Assembly (NCBI RefSeq): GCF_001548375.1
Contig: NZ_AP017295.1
Span: 310,001-374,000 of the forward strand
Length of the DNA: 64,000 nucleotides
Source of the DNA: Nostoc sp. NIES-3756
GTDB lineage: Bacteria; Cyanobacteriota; Cyanobacteriia; Cyanobacteriales; Nostocaceae
Direction of reading: 5' to 3'
The notes below the pieces were generated by a model, which searched no databases, was not told the DNA's origin, and saw only the letters and a program-made list of their open reading frames with translations. Numbering within the stretch: the stretch's first letter is position 1; every line of letters starts with the position of its first letter. The position numbers and the translations under genes are program-made. Shown here piece after piece: positions 8,917 through 17,996 of the stretch.

Positions 8917-10029
8917 CTACAACCTCTCACCTTTAACCTCTAACCTCTCTAAAATTGATTCCCACCAATGACGATGATTTATATACCAATCAACGGTCTG
9001 GCGTAATCCAGTGGAGATTGTCTGTTGGGGTTCCCAACCTAATTCTGTTTTGATTTTTGTAGCATTAATTGCGTAGCGGCGATCATGACCAGGGCGGTCT
9101 TTGACAAAAGTAATTAGTTTACTGGCGGGAGAGACTGGTAAATTAGGCGCTAATTTGTCCATTAATCCACATATCATCTTTACGAGGTCAATATTTTTGA
9201 TTTCGCTGTTACCACCTATGTTGTAAATTTCCCCTGGTTTACCTTGATTAATTACAATATCCAATGCACGGCAATGATCCCATACGTGTAGCCAATCACG
9301 GATATTTAGCCCATCCCCGTATATAGGTAAGGGTTTACCTAAGAGTATATTGATACAGATTAAGGGTATTAACTTTTCGGGGAAATGATAGGGGCCGTAG
9401 TTATTTGAGCAATTTGTGATTAAGGTTGGTAAACCGTATGTGTGATGATAAGCCCGTACTAGATGGTCACTACCAGCTTTTGATGCAGAATAGGGGCTAT
9501 TGGGGGCGTAAGGGGTAGTTTCTGTAAAAGCTGGGTCGTCTGGGTCAAGGCTACCGTAAACTTCATCTGTGGAGACATGTAAGAAACGATAGTGTTCTGG
9601 TTTACCTTGTTTCTCCCAATGATGGCGAAACGCTTCTAGCAAGGTGAACGTACCGACAACATTTGTTTGAACAAAGGCATCAGGCGCAACAATTGAGCGA
9701 TCAACATGAGATTCTGCCGCAAAATGTGCGATCGCACTAATACTCTCCTGTGCCAGTAGCCTATCAACCAAGGCGCGATCGCAAATATTTCCCTTAACAA
9801 ATCTTAAATTGGCTTTGCCTTCTATATCGGCTAAGTTTTGACGATTTCCAGCATAGGTAAGAGCGTCTAAAACTATGATGCGATCGCTTGGATAATTCTC
9901 ATACCAATGATGGACGAAATTTGAGCCAATAAAGCCTGCACCACCTGTAATCAAAATAGATGGAGTCAAGGAAGCAGATGAATCAGCTACAACTGCCGTT
10001 GTGATTTGTGGGATATCAAGTTTGCTCAT
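8917..10029 (-). CDS. rfbB: dTDP-glucose 4,6-dehydratase
   Basis: An extended short-chain dehydrogenase that converts dTDP-glucose to dTDP-4-keto-6-deoxyglucose for deoxysugar (rhamnose) and surface polysaccharide synthesis. Seen are the NAD-binding ITGGAGFIGSNFV (about 26-38), AAESHVDRSI, the catalytic region STDEVYGSL, and YSASKAGSDHLVRAYHHTYG with the Tyr-xxx-Lys pair. The NCSNNYGPYHFPEKLIP substrate loop follows. At 370 residues it is slightly longer than usual because of about 22 extra N-terminal residues. No other dTDP-rhamnose genes are adjacent. Confidence 0.93.
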   Translation of the reverse strand: MSKLDIPQITTAVVADSSASLTPSILITGGAGFIGSNFVHHWYENYPSDRIIVLDALTYAGNRQNLADIEGKANLRFVKGNICDRALVDRLLAQESISAIAHFAAESHVDRSIVAPDAFVQTNVVGTFTLLEAFRHHWEKQGKPEHYRFLHVSTDEVYGSLDPDDPAFTETTPYAPNSPYSASKAGSDHLVRAYHHTYGLPTLITNCSNNYGPYHFPEKLIPLICINILLGKPLPIYGDGLNIRDWLHVWDHCRALDIVINQGKPGEIYNIGGNSEIKNIDLVKMICGLMDKLAPNLPVSPASKLITFVKDRPGHDRRYAINATKIKTELGWEPQQTISTGLRQTVDWYINHRHWWESILERLEVKGERL

Positions 10030-10647
10030 GTCATTTGTATTAGAAGTCAGTTTAATGACTTCCTTACGGATAATGTTTACATATCTTTACCACTGGCATC
10101 GAGCAAATTTTCGGCAGACTATCCCAAATTTGACAATAACCCAGATGGTTAATGTTTACCGTTAACAAAATCCTCTGTCTTGAGGATGAAAAATCATAAT
10201 TTTTGTAACTAAATTTTTAATTCTTTCTCATAATTCTTTAAATGTAAAAATAAATTTGTATTACTGGTTTTTATTCAGTAATTTTCCCCAAAGTTTTTGC
10301 TAAATATTTGAGCAATATAGACTCTTTAGTTCAAATATGATGAATTATCTTCTATTTACTGATATCCTCAACTTTTTAAATATATTAGTGTTATATAGTA
10401 CCTATACTTAACTAAATTAACAGTTATAGAAAGGTCAATTTCTTCTCAGATAAAAATTTTCAGTAGTGTACGTAACTAAATAAAGGCTAATTTCATCAAA
10501 TCTTGAGAAAGAAATAATTTGTTTCATAAACTGAAACAGCTAAAGTTTTGTTAAGATGCAAGTGCTAGCAGTTTCTCGACGGAATCCCTGACTCCGCAGG
10601 TGGAGAAATAAATAATACTAGCAGCACAGAGTTCAAAAGGTGAAGAG
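10030..10647. other. Long AT-rich intergenic region between divergent genes
   Basis: No coding frame. It must contain the promoters of rfbB (leftward) and of the small membrane-protein gene at 10648. A weak stem (atcctc/gaggat) occurs near 10170-10190. An imperfect stem (tttctc...gagaaa, about 10571-10610) lies in the leader of the small gene. Confidence 0.45.
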
Positions 10648-10785
10648 ATGACCACCTACATTTTCTTTGATGAAGCCCTCCGCATTCTGACCAATGCTTT
10701 TCTGCTATCCGCAGTACTGTTAATTACAGGTTCTGGTATAGGTTTGGCAGTTATAGAAACAATTGAGAAGACTGGACATCGCTAA
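10648..10785 (+). CDS. Small single-helix membrane protein (45 aa)
   Basis: The 45-residue frame starts MTTYIFFDEALRILTNAF. One hydrophobic helix follows (about 17-34, LLSAVLLITGSGIGLAVI) and then a short polar tail ending ETIEKTGHR. An AAGGTGAAGAG ribosome-binding region lies just upstream. The compact design resembles small subunits of cyanobacterial thylakoid complexes, and an NDH-1 small subunit such as NdhP is one candidate. I could not confirm any family by eye. The long, structured leader suggests real expression. Confidence 0.6.
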   Translation: MTTYIFFDEALRILTNAFLLSAVLLITGSGIGLAVIETIEKTGHR

Positions 10786-10954
10786 ATAACACTTAAATCG
10801 ATAGTTTTAGTCGCAAACCATTGGGTAGTGTTCGCTATTCAAAAATCCTGGGAACACTAAATATATAAGTCTCACAGCGATGCAGACTCATCTGTAAGTC
10901 ACTAACAAACAGGTAACTGTACCGCTATTGAGACCCCTACCAGGAGCGACTATC

Positions 10955-11410
10955 ATGAATTTATTGGACACATTCCTGGGCAGAGAAAACCAAGCCCCAG
11001 AGCCACTTAGTTCCGCCGAAGCATTTGTTGCTATAGTTTTACTGGCAACAGCTTCAGATGGTTACTTATCCGATGCACAAGAGCGTTCTATCTTGGGTGA
11101 ATTGTCCCGTTCAAAACCCTTGAGGAATTACTCTACAGATGCCATCGCCCAGTTGTGTAACAAAATATTTATAATTCTCCGGCGAGATGGTTTTAATGCC
11201 TTATTTAATTGGGCTAAAGAATCTCTATCATCAGATTTACGAGAAGCAGCTTTTGCTGTATCTAGTGATTTGGTTTTAAGTGAAAGCCATATTAACGAAG
11301 AAGAAATAAACTTTTTAAATGATTTATATCAAGCCTTGAGTATTTCCCCTGACATAGCAACAAAAATTTTACAAGCAATGTTACTCAAAAATCAAATTAA
11401 AGCTAATTAA
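10955..11410 (+). CDS. TerB-like (tellurite-resistance-fold) protein
   Basis: A 151-residue all-helical protein. The segment EAFVAIVLLATASDGYLSDAQERSIL, repeated in spirit at LSESHINEEEINFLNDLYQAL, matches the TerB/DjlA helical fold with acidic residues that may bind metal. TerB-like proteins appear in stress and membrane-associated assemblies, and no tellurite link is implied here. The ATG at 10955 has CAGGAGCG directly upstream, so I prefer it to a TTG at 10928. It is followed by murF after about 145 bases. Confidence 0.7.
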   Translation: MNLLDTFLGRENQAPEPLSSAEAFVAIVLLATASDGYLSDAQERSILGELSRSKPLRNYSTDAIAQLCNKIFIILRRDGFNALFNWAKESLSSDLREAAFAVSSDLVLSESHINEEEINFLNDLYQALSISPDIATKILQAMLLKNQIKAN

Positions 11411-11556
11411 GAATTATTTTTGGCTATTAGCCAGTCATAATTGCCAAATAGCTTATATACTGAGTGTGCCAAAGAAGATTAGCTTTTTTGGCACATTTAT
11501 TTGTGGGTAATGAGTTCTGAGTAAGGGTAAACTAACTAAATTATTTTCAATTCTAT

Positions 11557-12912
11557 ATGTCTTGGTCTGTTACTTTAAATCAACTAATTGAAGCTCTTTT
11601 AGCCAATCCTGTAAATTTATCTGAAGTTGCATTGGCACAAGTCAGTAGTGGTATCCAAACCGATACCAGGATTTTAAAACTTGGGGAAGTGTTTTTGGCT
11701 TTCCGGGGGGAAAAATTTGACGGACATGAGTTTGTCCCTAGTGCGATCGCTAATGGTGCGATCGCCGCTATCGTTGATTATGACTATGAAAATCCGGGGC
11801 TACCTGTCATCCAAGTTAAAAACACCCTAGAAGCTTATCAAAAACTGGGTAGATGGTGGCGCGATCGCTTCGATATACCTGTGATTGGGGTGACGGGTTC
11901 GGTAGGTAAAACAACTACGAAAGAACTGATTGCCGCAGTATTGGCAACAAAAGGTAAAGTCCACAAGACTTACGGCAACTACAATAACGAAATTGGTGTG
12001 CCGAAAACCCTCCTCGAACTGAATGAGGCGCACGACTATGCAGTTATTGAAATGGCAATGCGGGGTAGGGGGCAAATTGCCGAACTCACACAAATTGCCC
12101 GTCCCACTGTCGGAGTGATTACCAACGTTGGCACAGCACATATTGAGTTACTGGGTTCAGAAACGGCGATCGCTGAGGCAAAATGTGAGTTATTAGCCGA
12201 AATGCCCAAGGATAGCGTCGCTATTCTCAACCACGATAATCCTTTACTCATGGCTAAGGCGGCAAAGGTGTGGTCAGGGGAAGTCTTAACCTATGGTTTG
12301 TCTGGTGGAGATATTCACGGTTCCTTAGTTGATAATGCCACCGTAGAAGTAGCAGGATTGCAGCTACCTTTACCTTTACCCGGTCGTCACAACGCTACTA
12401 ATTACCTAGCAGCCTTGGCAGTGACGAAGGTTTTGGGGATTGAATGGTCGAGCTTGCAAGCTGGTGTAAATGTGAATATGCCAACAGGACGATCGCAGCG
12501 TTTTAGTTTGCCCAATGATGTGATAATTTTAGATGAGACTTATAATGCTGCACCAGAAGCAATGTTGGCAGCATTGCAGTTATTAGCCGATACACCAGGA
12601 AAGCGGAAGATTGCGGTGTTAGGGGCAATGAAAGAATTGGGAGAGCGATCAGCGCAGTTACACCAACGAGTAGGCGAGACTGTACGTAACCTCAAATTAG
12701 ACGGCTTATTAGTGTTGGTTGATGGTGAAGATGCCGAAGCGATCGCAAAAAGTGCCAATGGTGTGCCATCAGAATGCTTTGCCACACATGCTGATTTAGT
12801 CGCTCGATTGAAGACATTTGTGCAGAGGGGCGATCGTTTATTATTTAAAGCTGCTCATTCCGTAGGGCTAGATCGGGTGGTGAGTCAGTTGAGAGCAGAG
12901 TTTTCTAACTAA
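11557..12912 (+). CDS. murF: UDP-N-acetylmuramoyl-tripeptide--D-Ala-D-Ala ligase
   Basis: The last cytoplasmic amino-acid addition to the peptidoglycan precursor: ATP-dependent joining of D-Ala-D-Ala to UDP-MurNAc-tripeptide. A three-domain Mur ligase of 451 residues. The N-terminal substrate domain has SSGIQTDTR and FLAFRGEKFDGHEF. The ATPase domain has P-loop GVTGSVGKTTTK (about 109-120), then TYGNYNNEIGVP and VITNVGTAHIE. The C-terminal domain has LDETYNAAPEAMLAAL. All key motifs are present. Confidence 0.96.
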   Translation: MSWSVTLNQLIEALLANPVNLSEVALAQVSSGIQTDTRILKLGEVFLAFRGEKFDGHEFVPSAIANGAIAAIVDYDYENPGLPVIQVKNTLEAYQKLGRWWRDRFDIPVIGVTGSVGKTTTKELIAAVLATKGKVHKTYGNYNNEIGVPKTLLELNEAHDYAVIEMAMRGRGQIAELTQIARPTVGVITNVGTAHIELLGSETAIAEAKCELLAEMPKDSVAILNHDNPLLMAKAAKVWSGEVLTYGLSGGDIHGSLVDNATVEVAGLQLPLPLPGRHNATNYLAALAVTKVLGIEWSSLQAGVNVNMPTGRSQRFSLPNDVIILDETYNAAPEAMLAALQLLADTPGKRKIAVLGAMKELGERSAQLHQRVGETVRNLKLDGLLVLVDGEDAEAIAKSANGVPSECFATHADLVARLKTFVQRGDRLLFKAAHSVGLDRVVSQLRAEFSN

Positions 12913-12938
12913 TAGAATTTGTTGACTGTTAACAGTAA

Positions 12939-12958
12939 GGGCGTACAGATATACGCCC
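12939..12958. terminator. Hairpin between murF and the convergent operon
   Basis: Stem GGGCGTA (12939-12945) / TACGCCC (12952-12958) with a 6-nt loop. It probably serves as a shared terminator for murF and the leftward operon. The ACGCCCCTAC-type stem is a common Nostoc intergenic repeat. Confidence 0.5.
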
Positions 12959-12989
12959 CTACAAAGTATCCATAATCTTTTTTGTTGCG

Positions 12990-13286
12990 TTAGCAAAACT
13001 GCGTGACATCTTCTCCACATTCGTCTGCTAAATACATTAAAGCTTTAAATCGGATTTCGACTAATTGTTCGTAAAAAGGATTGAGTTTACATAGGGGTGG
13101 GATGTGGATGAGAGTGCGATCGCCCAATTTAATTTCTCGTTCAAATGGACAGCTAGCAGGAATAAGTGTACAAACTTGACGTGCTAATTTGGGACTTTCG
13201 ATTTTTAAAGATTCCAGCCACTGCCGGATGGGTTGCAGTAGAAGATTTATAACAGAGATAATTGTAACTGTGATAGTAGACATCAT
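12990..13286 (-). CDS. Mo-dependent nitrogenase C-terminus-like protein
   Basis: A 98-residue protein of the family annotated as Mo-dependent nitrogenase C-terminal domain. The signature is visible in IRQWLESLKIESPKLARQVCTLIP, ASCPFEREI and PPLCKLNPFYEQLVEIRFKALMYLADECGEDV. It contains several conserved cysteines. Despite the name it is a stand-alone small protein that is widespread in cyanobacteria, and its role is unknown. Its start codon overlaps the stop of the upstream gene (ATG-TGA type overlap at 13283-13286), so the two are translationally coupled. The near-N-terminal hydrophobic stretch may tether it to a membrane. Confidence 0.75.
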   Translation of the reverse strand: MMSTITVTIISVINLLLQPIRQWLESLKIESPKLARQVCTLIPASCPFEREIKLGDRTLIHIPPLCKLNPFYEQLVEIRFKALMYLADECGEDVTQFC

Positions 13287-13720
13287 GTTGTGAGAGCGTA
13301 CATTTGTTGGGGAGTTAATAATACTTTTTCCAGCAAGAGACTGTCTGTTTTGGCAGTATCTTTTAAAATTACTGCTTTGGCATTTTCATTCAGTAATATT
13401 TTCTTATCCGCAGTAAAACTAAATTCTTGCCCAGGCATAAACCCTTTTTGAATAAGTTTCTTGAGAGCGAATCTAGTAATAGATTCTAGTAACTGACTAC
13501 AAGGCTGCCAATCAGATAACTTATCAAAAATCCAATGGAATGTTTCAGGATGAGTAGTTGATAATTCTAAAATTGCTGCTGTTAAACAAGAATCTATATA
13601 GCCAGCATCTAAATTAATATGTAGTTGATGTATCCAAGTTTCTATAAGTCTTTTATCTTGAAACTTTAAAATATAAACTGCTCTTTCAAGATGGAAGTGG
13701 AATAGTTCTAAGTCTTTCAT
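13283..13720 (-). CDS. Hypothetical protein, first gene of a two-gene operon
   Basis: I do not recognise this 145-residue protein. It is mostly helical, with no membrane segment or signal peptide. It contains Leu-rich amphipathic stretches (FHLERAVYILKFQDKRLIETWI) and ends in LLLEKVLLTPQQMYALTT. Its stop overlaps the start of the Mo-nitrogenase C-terminus-like gene by four bases, so a joint function is likely. In frame and composition it looks like a real gene. Confidence 0.6.
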   Translation of the reverse strand: MKDLELFHFHLERAVYILKFQDKRLIETWIHQLHINLDAGYIDSCLTAAILELSTTHPETFHWIFDKLSDWQPCSQLLESITRFALKKLIQKGFMPGQEFSFTADKKILLNENAKAVILKDTAKTDSLLLEKVLLTPQQMYALTT

Positions 13721-13942
13721 TTTTTTTGGTTTATAAATGTAATAAAAAACAATTATTTACTTATTAATTACTAGGAACTAAGGTAAATCCTCTTATCTTG
13801 AAAAATATATGTGGGTAATAAGTATTTATTCACTACCCAAGAGAGAAAACTACTTTCAAACTGTTAATCTCCTAGTTGCTTCTAACTTTAGACCCCAAAA
13901 ATGCAGAACTTGTGGAGATACGTCTAAAGATAGATATTTTTT

Positions 13943-14323
13943 TCAATTCGACCAATCTAAAGCAGTAGCGACTTGAGCAGGTAATTTCATCGCTTTGAAG
14001 GGCTTAGTAATGATGGCTCGCACTCCCAATTCCGCAAAGCGCCTCTGTTCGGCGGCTTGCACCTTTGCCGTCAGCAAAATTACAGGAATTGGCTGAGTAA
14101 TAGGATTTGCTTGCAAAGCTTGAAAAGTGGCGATTCCGTCCATATCAGGCATCATCACATCCAAAAGGATGACATCCGGTTGTTCGGCAGCCGCTTTAGC
14201 CACTCCCTCAATACCAGAGGCAGCAGTAGAGACTTCCCATGCACCCACCGCTTTCAAGGCGAGTTCAGCCACTGCCCGAATATCATATTCATCATCAATG
14301 ATGAGAATGCGTTTGGTAGTCAT
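13943..14323 (-). CDS. Single-domain response regulator
   Basis: A 126-residue receiver-only (CheY-like) protein. The acidic pair IIDDEYD, the phosphoacceptor Asp in VILLDVMMPDMDG, the switch Thr in LLTAKV and the Lys in TKPFKAMKLP are all present. It has no output domain, so it should act as a phosphotransfer partner or protein-protein switch. It lies 33 bases downstream of the hybrid kinase on the same strand and is almost certainly its cognate partner. Confidence 0.9.
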   Translation of the reverse strand: MTTKRILIIDDEYDIRAVAELALKAVGAWEVSTAASGIEGVAKAAAEQPDVILLDVMMPDMDGIATFQALQANPITQPIPVILLTAKVQAAEQRRFAELGVRAIITKPFKAMKLPAQVATALDWSN

Positions 14324-14356
14324 AGCAGTTATTGGTTATTAGTTATCAGGTTATGT

Positions 14357-17300
14357 TCACTGACGCACTTCCGTAAAAATCACACGGTTAAGTAAGTTAA
14401 TGACTCGCTGTTCAAATTCTTGGGTGTTAATGCGTCCTTTGGTGAGGAATAGGGTTTGTCCTAGTTTTAATCTTTGGCGATCGCTTTCATCTAAATCGCG
14501 GGCTGTATACACTACTAAAGGTACATGAGATAAACGCTGATATTGCCGCAACCAATCAACCACAGCAAAGCCATCACATTCTGGTAAGCCTAAATCTAAT
14601 ACTAATAGGTCAGGAATGAGATTTTGGCTCAATTGTATAGCTTCCCGCCCTGTTTGAGCATGGAAGGTAGAAGTACCATGACGATTGAACAGGGCTATTA
14701 GTAATTGTGCTAAATCTGGATCATCTTCTACAACTAGTACCTTAATGGCTGGTAGTTGTTTAGCGGTAGCTTTTTCTAGAGCTTGGCATAACAACTTGAC
14801 ATTTGGCGGTTTAATAATCCAATCACTTACATCATGGGGAAGTTCTTTACTATTGTCAGGGGCTAAACCACTTAGAATAATCACTGGCACATTTTTTATA
14901 TCTGACTGCTGTTTGAGAAGTGCTAAAGTTTCCCAGCCGTCCATCTGTGGCATCATCAGGTTGAGGATAATTGCATCAGGCTGGTTTACTGCCGCCTGTT
15001 TTACTGCTTCTTGTCCTGATCCCACAGTCATAACTCGATAACCTTGCTTTTCCAGGATGACTTGTACAACATCCCGTACCGAAGAATCATCATCACATAG
15101 AAGTATTAAAGGCGGAGTTGGGCTAGTAGAATGCTCAGGTATGGTGTGAGGAAGATATAAAAAATCATCGTTTTCCCGCTCCTCCTTGGCGAAAATTGGC
15201 AAGGTAAAAAAGAAAGTACTACCTTCTCCCAAGGTGCTGTCTGCCCAAATTTGCCCTCCATGATGCTGCAAAATACTGCGACAAATAGCCAAACCTAAAC
15301 CTGTACCCCCTTTTTGACGGGAATCTGAAGCATCCACTTGTCCAAAACGCTCAAAGATAGATTCAAGTTTATCAGTCGGGATACCCCGACCTTGGTCTTT
15401 GACTTTAAATAAGATGTGAGGTGTCGTGCTGATATTGTCCTTCCCATTTTCTATTTCCGCACTCAGCCAAACTGTAGAACCAGGAGATGAAAATTTAATA
15501 GCATTGCTGAGGAGATTGGTAAACACTTGAATGATGCGGTCGGGATCTGCCCAGAGATTGGCAGATACAGGCGACATGGAAATTTTAACCCCTGCCAACT
15601 CTGCCATTTCCTCGATCACTTCTACCGATTGAGTCATTAAATCGGCAGCGTCGCAGGCTTGGGGCGTGATTTGGATTTTTCCCGACTCAATGCGTTCAAT
15701 ATCTAAAATGTCATTGATGAGACGCACTAACCTATCAGTATTATTAGCAGCAATATTTAACATCCGTTGAGCATCATCTGAGCCTGCTGGTAAGACACCA
15801 CTAGCAAGTAGGTCTAAAGCACCAGAAATGGATGTTAAGGGTGTACGTAGTTCGTGACTGACTACAGAAACAAATTCATCTTTGAGGCGTTCCACCTCCC
15901 GGCGATCGCTGATATCCTTCATAAAGCAGTAATGTCCAATACATTCCTGCTGTTGGTTATAGGCTTTCACCATCACCACTTGTTTATCAAAAGCCGTCCC
16001 ATCTTTACGCATGGCTCTGGCTTCAATTTCCACTTTGCCATTTTTGAGCATGTGTTGATAGGCTGCCATCATCTTTTCTTGATCGTCTGGGTGGACAGTT
16101 ATTTCCCACTCCATCCCAACCATTTCTTCTGGTTCGTATCCAGTTATTTTGGCGTAGGCGGGATTTACCTTCAGGTAACGTCCCTGTGTATCTAACTGAG
16201 AAATACCTTCGACAGCACTCTCTAAAGCTTGACTAAGTTGAAGGAGTTCTTCTTCTGTGCGTTTGCGATCGCTAATATCAGTCATTGTACCGATATAGCC
16301 TATCACCTCTCCATTAGTTCCTCTTTCGGGAATAGCTTGTGATATTACCCAGTTAATGAAGTTATTAACATGGCGAAAACGATACTCTGTTTTGAAGGGT
16401 AAACTTTGTTGTACTGCTTGATTCCATTCAGTAACAACACGCTGGCGATCGTCTGGATGTAAAGACTGTATCCATCCTTCACCAAGTATATCTTCTGGTG
16501 GTGAGCCGATTAAATTGCACGCTCTTTCATTGACAAAAATGCAACGTCCAGAGGCATCATTACGAAAGATGCCTACTGGCGCAGTTTGCGCCAAGGTAGC
16601 ATAACGGTATTCGCTTTCCCGTAAAGCTTCTTCTGTAGCTTTGCGTGCAGTAATATCACTACCAATACCCAGAAACCCTGTTATGTTATTTTCTGCATCG
16701 TATAAAGGGGTAACAGAGAGTAGCACAGGGAAACGCGAACCATCTTTACGAATATAAGACCATTCCCTCTCCTCTACTTGTCCTTGTCGCGCTTTAGCAA
16801 CAAACACTTCAAATCCTGGCTCAATTATCACACCCAATTCTTGAGATAGTTCTTGGGCTACTTTCATCACTTCATTTTTGTCGTGGATAATCTCTGGCGT
16901 TGTTTTACCAATCACTTCCTCAGCCGTGTACCCTAGCCATCGTTGCGCAGTAGCATTAAACGTGAGAATTACCCCATCCTGCGTTGTGGAAATAATTGTG
17001 TAATTGGCACTATTTACAATTGCCTCTTCTAGTTTCTGATTTGAGACTTCTGCATGTCTTGTACTCAGAAAGTCCCAAGCTTTTGGCACTAAATTCACGC
17101 TTACAAATGCTGTGTACACAGAAGTAATTGCCGTAATCACTTTAATAAAACCAGATAACCAATAGCTAGGATGCCAAAGCGTCCATACCTCCATCATGTA
17201 GCTTGTGCCACAAGCTACCATAAAAACACTAAGTAGCAAAAAGAATATTTTAAAAGGATAGTCTTGCCGCTTCGGAGCAAAATAGAACAAAGTTAAAGGA

Positions 17301-17398
17301 ATTGAATAATAAGCTACGGCAATTAAAGTGTCAGATAAAACATGCAGCCATATCAGCCAAGGCGGGACAAAGGGGAGTGAAACTAGAAATGAGTACAT
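14357..17398 (-). CDS. Ethylene-receptor-like hybrid histidine kinase (PAS x3, HisKA, HATPase, REC x2)
   Basis: A 1013-residue membrane sensor. Residues 1-115 form three transmembrane helices resembling the ETR1 ethylene/Cu-binding domain: LSDTLIAVAYYSIPLTLFYF (Asp23), then VACGTSY. Three PAS domains follow (about 125-250, 262-378, 385-500), then HisKA with phospho-His515 (SHELRTPL) and HATPase (NLLSNAIKF, GRGIP, GTGLGLAI). Two receivers close the protein (about 765-880 and 890-1005). Two departures stand out. The copper-ligand His of ETR1 is Tyr67 here, while the ligand Cys63 is kept. The first receiver has Asn813 where the phosphoacceptor Asp should be (ILNLMMPQMDG), while the second keeps Asp (VLDLGLPECDG). 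The receiver-only regulator lies just downstream in the same operon. Confidence 0.9.
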   Translation of the reverse strand: MYSFLVSLPFVPPWLIWLHVLSDTLIAVAYYSIPLTLFYFAPKRQDYPFKIFFLLLSVFMVACGTSYMMEVWTLWHPSYWLSGFIKVITAITSVYTAFVSVNLVPKAWDFLSTRHAEVSNQKLEEAIVNSANYTIISTTQDGVILTFNATAQRWLGYTAEEVIGKTTPEIIHDKNEVMKVAQELSQELGVIIEPGFEVFVAKARQGQVEEREWSYIRKDGSRFPVLLSVTPLYDAENNITGFLGIGSDITARKATEEALRESEYRYATLAQTAPVGIFRNDASGRCIFVNERACNLIGSPPEDILGEGWIQSLHPDDRQRVVTEWNQAVQQSLPFKTEYRFRHVNNFINWVISQAIPERGTNGEVIGYIGTMTDISDRKRTEEELLQLSQALESAVEGISQLDTQGRYLKVNPAYAKITGYEPEEMVGMEWEITVHPDDQEKMMAAYQHMLKNGKVEIEARAMRKDGTAFDKQVVMVKAYNQQQECIGHYCFMKDISDRREVERLKDEFVSVVSHELRTPLTSISGALDLLASGVLPAGSDDAQRMLNIAANNTDRLVRLINDILDIERIESGKIQITPQACDAADLMTQSVEVIEEMAELAGVKISMSPVSANLWADPDRIIQVFTNLLSNAIKFSSPGSTVWLSAEIENGKDNISTTPHILFKVKDQGRGIPTDKLESIFERFGQVDASDSRQKGGTGLGLAICRSILQHHGGQIWADSTLGEGSTFFFTLPIFAKEERENDDFLYLPHTIPEHSTSPTPPLILLCDDDSSVRDVVQVILEKQGYRVMTVGSGQEAVKQAAVNQPDAIILNLMMPQMDGWETLALLKQQSDIKNVPVIILSGLAPDNSKELPHDVSDWIIKPPNVKLLCQALEKATAKQLPAIKVLVVEDDPDLAQLLIALFNRHGTSTFHAQTGREAIQLSQNLIPDLLVLDLGLPECDGFAVVDWLRQYQRLSHVPLVVYTARDLDESDRQRLKLGQTLFLTKGRINTQEFEQRVINLLNRVIFTEVRQ

Positions 17399-17486
17399 AA
17401 CATAAATAAGCAGTTGGAGATGAGGGAGTAGAGGAGAAGGGGAGTAGAGGGAGATGATTGATTATTAACTCCTGCCTCCTGCTATG

Positions 17487-17525
17487 GACTAATAACTAAT
17501 GACTAATAACTAATGACAACTGATA
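17487..17525. repeat. STRR array (ACTAATAACTAATG type)
   Basis: Alternating ACTAATA/ACTAATG heptamers in the gap between the kinase gene and psbY, next to a purine-rich tract (17410-17450). Confidence 0.8.
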
Positions 17526-17637
17526 AATTTAATCTTTCTTTACAAATCTATGTAGAAAAATTGTCCACTTCAGCTAAAAATAAAAATGAGAGCAGTTGAC
17601 AAAAATTTAATTTCTACATGATAGAGGGGTTCTAGAT

Positions 17638-17763
17638 ATGGATATTGATTTTCGTGTGGCGATCGTTTTAGCACCTATTGCAGTTGCTGCTAGCTGGGCT
17701 GCTTTTAACATCGGTGCTGCTGCCTTAAGACAAGTGCAAAATTTCTTAAACAGAGAAGCTTAA
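17638..17763 (+). CDS. psbY: Photosystem II protein PsbY
   Basis: A 41-residue single-helix photosystem II subunit. It reads [18 protein letters not shown], then [16 protein letters not shown] and a short basic/polar tail, which matches cyanobacterial PsbY. PsbY lies at the periphery of PSII near cytochrome b559. GAGGGG upstream is a possible ribosome-binding site. A consensus TTGACA occurs at 17596-17601 but has no good -10 at the proper distance. A strong intrinsic terminator follows, so it is monocistronic. Confidence 0.93.
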   Translation: MDIDFRVAIVLAPIAVAASWAAFNIGAAALRQVQNFLNREA

Positions 17764-17788
17764 ATCTCAGTTAAAAATTTTAACTTTG

Positions 17789-17824
17789 AACCGACTGTTC
17801 TCTTAACCGAGGCAGTCGGTTTTA
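17789..17824 (+). terminator. Intrinsic terminator of psbY
   Basis: Stem AACCGACTG (17789-17797) / CAGTCGGTT (17813-17821) is followed by a T-tract, 26 bases after the psbY stop. Confidence 0.85.
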
Positions 17825-17996
17825 ATCTGGAGGCTGGGGGTTAGGTACTGGGAACTTGGGACTGGGAAATCAGAATATACTCTATGTTGTCTGTCTCCTT
17901 CTCCCTTCTCTCCCTCATCTCCCACCCTACGGGTACTCTGCGAGAACGTAAGAGAAGCAAGCTACATCTCCCCCCATTTCCCCCACCGCCTACTCT

